This document shows positions 59,793 to 64,000 of a DNA stretch of 64,000 bases, piece after piece. Source of the DNA: an uncultured Eubacterium sp. (lineage in GTDB: Bacteria; Bacillota; Clostridia; Oscillospirales; Acutalibacteraceae). Every line of letters begins with the position of its first letter. The first letter of the stretch is position 1. A model generated the notes under the pieces. It was given only the letters and a program-made list of their open reading frames with translations, was not told the DNA's origin and searched no databases. A program made the translations under genes and the position numbers. The DNA lies in contig CAJTLP010000006.1 of assembly GCA_910577195.1 (NCBI GenBank), positions 1-64,000 of the forward strand, in the 5' to 3' direction.

Positions 59793-61334
59793 ATGGGAGA
59801 CAAAGTACGTACCTATTCGGGCAGAGAGCTGCGAGGATATCTTGTAGGAATGTTCGGACAGAATCTGATATACAACATTGTCGCAACAGGTCTTTACTTC
59901 TATTTTCAGAATGTTATCTGTCTGCCGGCTATGGCACTTGGCTGGATAATGGCTATTGCCAGAGTATGGGACGCAGTAAATGATCCGATGATGGGAACAA
60001 TAGTTGATAAAACAAGAACAAAGTGGGGTAAATGCAGACCGTATCTAATTATTTTCCCTGCAATTATCGGGATTGCTACCATATTAACTTTTATTAATGG
60101 AAACTATGCAGAGGCCTCAAGTGCTTCACAGAAGGCACTGATTATTGCATGGGCGGCAGTTTCTTATGTGGTTTGGGGTATGTGCTTTACGGTATGCGAT
60201 ATTCCGCTTTGGGGTATTACATCTCTTATGACAGAGGATGAGAACGACAGAAGCAAAATACTCGGTCTTGCACGAATTGCGGCAGGCGTGGGCGGTATCG
60301 GTGTGCTGGTGGTACAGATAGCACAGCTTGCTGCAGGCATATTTGCCGATAAAGGCTATAGCAATGCCAAAGCATCTCAGTACGGCTTTATTGCCACGGT
60401 TATTGTTGTAACGGTTATCGCATCAGCTCTTTTTGAATTTGCCGGTCTTTTTGCACGAGAAAAGGTTGAACAGAGTGAAAAGAAATATACCTTTAAAGAG
60501 AATTTTCAGATTATGTTCAGAAATAAGCCATTCAGACAAATTCTTGTTTCAGGTATTTTAAGAAGTCCGATTCAGCTTCTTATGCTTATTGCTATGCCGT
60601 TAATAACGTATTACTACGCAAACGGCGATTTCCTTAATATTATTACAGATAACGGTCTTGACTGGTATATTGCCGTAAGACTTGTTATTATTGCAGCATC
60701 TGTATTTCTCGGCCAGTTTATCGCTATGGGAATTACACCGTATCTTATTAAAAAATCTGAAAAGAAAACGCTTTATAATTTTTACTCCATTGCAGGTGCT
60801 GTTCCGTTTGCACTTCTTTATGTGTTCTTTAAGCTTTCAGGCGGAGACCTTAAAACAAACCTTGTATGGGTCATTCTTTCCGGCTTTTGCTTCCTGCTTG
60901 CAGGTGCAGCAATGGGTGGTATTAATGTTCTTCAGTCGGTTATGATTGCTGACTGTGTTGATTATGAGGAATATAATAACGGTGTGCGTACAGACGGTGT
61001 ATTTTTCTCAGGTCAGAGCTTTATTACCAAACTTTCAGCCGGTATAGCATCTATCCTTTCTGCATTTGTTTATAATATGGTGGGTTACAGTGATAATAAT
61101 ATTGCTGCTATGAATGATGCACTTAAGAACGGAGCAGATTTCCTGACATATGACGGTGGATCAGGTGCAGGCAAGTATGCTGCTACAATGTTCTTTCTGA
61201 TTTCAATTCCGCCGGCAATCGGAATGCTGCTTTCGGCACTGCCTACTTTAAAATATGCATTAACGGATAAGGACCACGTGAGAATGCTGGATGAACTTAT
61301 TGCCAAAAGAGTGAAGAAAAATAACGGAGATTAA
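59793..61334 (+). CDS. GPH family sugar symporter (MFS-type)
   Basis: 513 residues and about 12 membrane helices. The loop 2-3 signature NDPMMGTIVDKTRTKWGKCRPY is typical of the glycoside-pentoside-hexuronide:cation symporters (MelB, XylP, LacS type). An AAGGAGAG box precedes the ATG. It faces the GH43-like gene and probably imports the oligosaccharide that the enzyme splits. Its 3' end (coding LIAKRVKK) is partly duplicated 110 bases further on. Confidence 0.92.
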   Translation: MGDKVRTYSGRELRGYLVGMFGQNLIYNIVATGLYFYFQNVICLPAMALGWIMAIARVWDAVNDPMMGTIVDKTRTKWGKCRPYLIIFPAIIGIATILTFINGNYAEASSASQKALIIAWAAVSYVVWGMCFTVCDIPLWGITSLMTEDENDRSKILGLARIAAGVGGIGVLVVQIAQLAAGIFADKGYSNAKASQYGFIATVIVVTVIASALFEFAGLFAREKVEQSEKKYTFKENFQIMFRNKPFRQILVSGILRSPIQLLMLIAMPLITYYYANGDFLNIITDNGLDWYIAVRLVIIAASVFLGQFIAMGITPYLIKKSEKKTLYNFYSIAGAVPFALLYVFFKLSGGDLKTNLVWVILSGFCFLLAGAAMGGINVLQSVMIADCVDYEEYNNGVRTDGVFFSGQSFITKLSAGIASILSAFVYNMVGYSDNNIAAMNDALKNGADFLTYDGGSGAGKYAATMFFLISIPPAIGMLLSALPTLKYALTDKDHVRMLDELIAKRVKKNNGD

Positions 61335-61433
61335 TTTATAATCCATTTTAAGAAATGCAGGGCATCAGTCCTGTATTTTTTATTTTAAAAATTCAGTTTC
61401 ATTATTTTATTGCCAAAAGGGTAAAAAAAATAT
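61297..61433 (+). repeat. Direct repeat: symporter 3' end copied next to the rimM promoter
   Basis: Copy 1 (61297-61323) starts TTATTGCCAAAAGAGTGAAG and copy 2 (61407-61433) TTATTGCCAAAAGGGTAAAA. About 23 of 27 positions match. Copy 2 supplies the -35 box of the rimM promoter. Confidence 0.65.
61353..61383 (+). terminator. Terminator of the symporter gene
   Basis: AATGCAGG pairs with CCTGTATT (one G-U pair) with an 8-base loop and then a T run. Confidence 0.7.
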
Positions 61434-61438
61434 ATAAT
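61410..61438 (+). promoter_or_regulatory. Predicted promoter of rimM-trmD
   Basis: TTGCCA at 61410-61415, a 17-base spacer and TATAAT at 61433-61438, 15 bases before the rimM start. The -35 box and most of the spacer lie in the duplicated sequence. Confidence 0.65.
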
Positions 61439-61453
61439 GTACTCGGTGATGAT

Positions 61454-61963
61454 ATGAAACAGTATTTGGAAATCGGTAAACTGAATAATACACACGGAGT
61501 TAAGGGCGAGCTGAAAATGCAGCTCTGGTGTGATGATATAAATTATCTTAAGCAGCTTGATACACTGTATCTTGATGAAAATGGTTTGAAATCCGTTAAG
61601 CTTCTTTCTGTCCGTCCACAGAAGGATATTGCTATTATAAGACTTGATGGTATTGATACAATCGAAAAGGCTGAAATGCTAAAGGGCAAGGTGCTTTACT
61701 GCAATCGTGATGATGCACAGATTGATGAGGACGCAAACTATATTGTGGATATTATCGGCTGCTATGTGGTTGATGTTGATACGGAAGAGGAATACGGAAA
61801 GGTTGTTGACGTGGTGAATTACGGTTCCTGTGATATCTATGATATTGAATCATGGGGAAAGCATACACTCATACCTGCAATTCCTGATATTATCAAGGAA
61901 ATCAATACCGAGTATCAGGTTATCAGAATTAAGAAGATGAAAGGGCTTTTCAATGAGGATTGA
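61454..61963 (+). CDS. rimM: Ribosome maturation factor RimM
   Basis: MKQYLEIGKLNNTHGVKGELKMQLW is the RimM N-terminal domain. The C-terminal PRC-barrel has DIIGCYVVDVDTEEEYGKVVDVVNYG and WGKHTLIPAIPDIIKEI. It helps 30S head maturation around S19. 169 residues from ATG 61454; the frame open further upstream reads the terminator and has no start. It overlaps trmD by 11 bases, the classical rimM-trmD pair. rpsP is not adjacent. Confidence 0.94.
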   Translation: MKQYLEIGKLNNTHGVKGELKMQLWCDDINYLKQLDTLYLDENGLKSVKLLSVRPQKDIAIIRLDGIDTIEKAEMLKGKVLYCNRDDAQIDEDANYIVDIIGCYVVDVDTEEEYGKVVDVVNYGSCDIYDIESWGKHTLIPAIPDIIKEINTEYQVIRIKKMKGLFNED

Positions 61964-62696
61964 TATTTTAACATTGTTTCCGGATATGTGTGATACCGTT
62001 ATGAGTGAGTCGATTATCGGCAGGGCGAGACAAGCCGGAAAGGTTGAGATAAACTGTATAGATATCCGTGATTATACGCTTGATAAACACAGGCGTGTTG
62101 ACGACAAGCCATACGGCGGCGGAATGGGAATGGTTATGGCACCTCAGCCTATATATGACTGCTTTCAGGCGCTGTGTGATGAAATCGGTACAAGACCGCA
62201 TTTAATTTATCTTACCCCTCAGGGTAAAACTCTGACACAGGAAAGAGTTAAGGAATTGTCAAGACTTGATCATATTGCTCTGCTCTGCGGTCACTATGAG
62301 GGAATAGATGAGCGTGTTATTGAAGCACTGGAGCCTGAAGAGATATCGGTCGGTGATTATGTTCTTACCGGTGGGGAGCTGCCTGCACTGATTGTGGCTG
62401 ATTCCGTATCACGTATGCTGCCCGGTGTGCTCAGCGATGATGAATGCTTTGAAGAGGAGAGCCACTATCATTCACTCCTGGAGTATCCTCAGTACACACA
62501 TCCCAGTGCATGGCAGGGAAGAGAGGTCCCTGAAATTTTACTTTCAGGTCATCATGCCAAGGTGGAGCAGTGGAGACGTGAGCAGTCCCTTAAAAGAACA
62601 TTTGAACGGCGACCTGATATGCTTGATCATGCATCACTTTCTGATGAGGACAGAGCCTTTTTGTCGAAACAAAAAAAAGATGAAAAAATTATGTGA
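61953..62696 (+). CDS. trmD: tRNA (guanine-N1)-methyltransferase TrmD
   Basis: The protein begins MRIDILTLFPDM. The knotted SPOUT domain has YGGGMGMVMAPQPI and IALLCGHYEGIDERVIE, and the catalytic Asp is in VDDKPYGGG or the following loop. GDYVLTGGELPAL and YTHPSAWQGREVPEILLSGHH are family signatures. It methylates G37 of tRNAs with G36, including tRNA-Leu(UAG) and tRNA-Pro(GGG), both encoded in this window. 247 residues. Confidence 0.96.
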   Translation: MRIDILTLFPDMCDTVMSESIIGRARQAGKVEINCIDIRDYTLDKHRRVDDKPYGGGMGMVMAPQPIYDCFQALCDEIGTRPHLIYLTPQGKTLTQERVKELSRLDHIALLCGHYEGIDERVIEALEPEEISVGDYVLTGGELPALIVADSVSRMLPGVLSDDECFEEESHYHSLLEYPQYTHPSAWQGREVPEILLSGHHAKVEQWRREQSLKRTFERRPDMLDHASLSDEDRAFLSKQKKDEKIM

Positions 62697-62765
62697 AAAT
62701 TGCACAAATAACGCAGTTGTATTTTGTTTGTAATTAACAAGTCAAACGAACTTGAGCTTAACTTA

Positions 62766-62793
62766 TTGACCGATTTCAAATTAGTGGTATAAT
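62766..62793 (+). promoter_or_regulatory. Predicted promoter of the HPr gene
   Basis: TTGACC at 62766-62771, a 16-base spacer and a perfect TATAAT at 62788-62793, about 70 bases before the start codon. Confidence 0.65.
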
Positions 62794-62864
62794 ATGTAAA
62801 GAAGAAGATAATAAGTTTATTTTATACAACATATTGTATTTTTAAGGAATGAGAGGTTATTATT

Positions 62865-63128
62865 ATGTTCGTTAAAGATGTAAAGGTTGAAAATCAGGTT
62901 GGTCTTCATGCTCGTCCTGCAACTTTCTTTATCCAGAAAGCGAATGAGTTCAAATCATCTATCTGGGTTGAGAAGGAAGAGAGAAGAGTAAATGCTAAGA
63001 GTCTTCTCGGTGTACTTTCACTTGGAATTATGGGCGGTACTGATATCCGTATCATCGCTGACGGTTCAGATGAAGAGGCTGCAGTTGAAGGTCTTGTATC
63101 ACTTGTAAAGAGCGGTTTCACTGAGTAA
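62865..63128 (+). CDS. ptsH: Phosphocarrier protein HPr
   Basis: 87 residues with the phosphorylated His15 in VGLHARPA and the regulatory Ser46 in NAKSLLGVLSL. The second motif GIMGG follows. Histidine 15 carries phosphate in the PTS, and Ser46 is the HPr-kinase site that signals catabolite repression in Firmicutes. ptsI is not adjacent, which is common in Clostridia. It has its own promoter and terminator. A GAGAGG box precedes the ATG. Confidence 0.94.
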   Translation: MFVKDVKVENQVGLHARPATFFIQKANEFKSSIWVEKEERRVNAKSLLGVLSLGIMGGTDIRIIADGSDEEAAVEGLVSLVKSGFTE

Positions 63129-63153
63129 TTTTACTTAAAACTTTTTCAGATTA

Positions 63154-63187
63154 AAAGCACAGTGCTGTACTGTGCTTTATTTTTTTC
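63154..63187 (+). terminator. Terminator of the HPr gene
   Basis: AAAGCACAGT and ACTGTGCTTT form a 10-bp stem followed by a long T run. Confidence 0.85.
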
Positions 63188-63228
63188 GTTTGTTGTGGTA
63201 TAATCTAAATGTTAGATATTTTGCTTAT

Positions 63229-63393
63229 TGTAGGGGAGGGTCTCTGTGCCCTCCTGAAAAATCATGAAATGGGCAGGCGTGGAAACCTGCCCCTACAAAT
63301 TAACAGGAACGTTCTTGTAATATCGTAGTGGCGTGCATCGCACGTTCGAATAAAATTATATAATTCCTACGGACGACCATTGGTCGCCCCTAC
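63229..63393. repeat. Intergenic hairpin-rich repeat, copy C
   Basis: Starts GTAGGGGAGGG (63230) with CCCCTAC at 63290-63296, a middle segment nearly identical to copy A, then a GCGTGCATCGCACG hairpin and a final GACGACCATTGGTCGCCCC unit. It fills most of the 322-base gap before uvrC; no gene is seen. Confidence 0.8.
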
Positions 63394-63450
63394 AGAATAT
63401 CAAGAACATTGTTGATATGCTAAACAATAATTCAGTAAAGGAGTGATATT

Positions 63451-64000
63451 GTGACCGAGAAGGAACTCAGAAAAAAGGCTATGGCTCTGCCGCTGCAGCC
63501 GGGTGTATATATTATGAAGAACAAGGACAGAAAAATAATATATATCGGCAAGGCAAAAAAACTGAAAAACCGTGTATCATCCTATTTCGGTTCTCATTCC
63601 AATCATTCCTTAAAAGTAATCAGAATGGTTGAGAACGTTGATGATTTTGATTACATTCTCTGCGACAGTGAGTTCGAGGCACTGGTGCTTGAATGCTCAC
63701 TTATTAAACAGCACCAGCCGAAATATAATATTCTCCTTAAGGACGATAAGGGCTATAACTATATTAAAATTACGAAAGAGCAGTTTCCGCGTATCCGTGA
63801 ATGCAAGCAGATGCTTGATGATAATGCAACCTATATCGGACCGTATACATCAAATTTTTCAGTCAAGCAGGCTGTGGAGGAAACGCTTAAAATTTTCAAG
63901 CTGCCGCGATGCAATAAAAAATTCCCAAAGGATTACGGAAAAAGCAGACCTTGTCTTAACGGCTTTATGGGTATATGTTCAGCTCCCTGCGCCGGACGTA
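63451..64000 (+). CDS. uvrC: Excinuclease ABC subunit C (UvrC), N-terminal part (runs off the window)
   Basis: The GIY-YIG nuclease domain is complete: PLQPGVYIMKNKDRKIIYIGKAKKLKNRV with SSYFG and the conserved glutamate in CDSEFEALVLECSLIKQHQPKYNI. It makes the 3' incision in nucleotide excision repair. The start is a GTG at 63451 with AAAGGAGTG 6 bases upstream. About 183 of roughly 610 residues are present, ending in CSAPCAGR. Confidence 0.95.
   Translation, partial: MTEKELRKKAMALPLQPGVYIMKNKDRKIIYIGKAKKLKNRVSSYFGSHSNHSLKVIRMVENVDDFDYILCDSEFEALVLECSLIKQHQPKYNILLKDDKGYNYIKITKEQFPRIRECKQMLDDNATYIGPYTSNFSVKQAVEETLKIFKLPRCNKKFPKDYGKSRPCLNGFMGICSAPCAGR

Overview
The window looks like a Gram-positive, low-GC member of the Clostridia, most like the Ruminococcus/Oscillospiraceae group. 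The evidence is indirect: Firmicutes-type neighbourhoods (cdaA-cdaR, tepA-ylzJ-ftsK, rex, tmcAL next to ackA), a dockerin-like segment, BspA-type leucine-rich-repeat and collagen-like surface proteins, a BceRS-BceAB drug-sensing module, and clostridial mobile elements. Species cannot be named from sequence alone.

Layout. (1) 1-4950 is a decayed genomic island: the start of a tnpV gene, a truncated surface protein, a small secreted protein with half a dockerin, an AbiH-family phage-defence gene, a structured inverted repeat before a helix-turn-helix gene, the tail of a serine recombinase, and an unknown 192-residue protein. It ends at a 3' tRNA fragment that looks like an old attachment site. 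(2) 4952-43818 is mostly core chromosome: esterase, GH13 glucosidase, NSS symporter, a DUF3343/class V aminotransferase pair, cdaA-cdaR, rodA, fhs-tsaE-tsaB-rpiB, a secreted phosphatase, cysK, tmcAL, ackA, alaS-hit-prt, ldh, lepB, rex-icd-acnA, and tepA-ylzJ-uppP-like-ftsK-ygiQ-comEA-like-comFC. (3) 44061-52086 is an 8 kb integrative mobilizable element. (4) 52169-64000 returns to chromosome: tRNA-Pro, bceRS-bceAB, a collagen-like protein with a glycosyltransferase, a GH43-like glycosidase divergent from a sugar symporter, rimM-trmD, HPr and the start of uvrC.

The most unusual feature is the element at 44061-52086. It has inserted into the anticodon loop of a tRNA-Leu(UAG) gene and cut it into a 5' half (44026-44060) and a 3' half (52087-52134). 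The halves rejoin to a perfect 83-nt cloverleaf. Just inside its left end the element carries a complete, diverged tRNA-Leu(UAG) (44132-44216), in the same orientation and downstream of the promoter of the broken host gene, with its own terminator. The element seems to replace the tRNA it destroys. Joining its two ends gives a candidate attP with imperfect inverted arms around a TT core, as expected for the large serine recombinase it encodes. It also carries a MOBP-like relaxase with a second gene (coiled coil plus membrane segment, strong Shine-Dalgarno) nested out of frame inside it, a large leucine-rich-repeat protein, a 38-residue peptide of the type that contains DVITTSGG, and a small membrane protein.

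Other points of interest are a family of hairpin-rich intergenic repeats (three sites), a rimM promoter lying in a duplicated copy of the 3' end of the upstream transporter gene, an ldh ribosome-binding site inside a 13-bp stem, and a divergent UppP-like protein.
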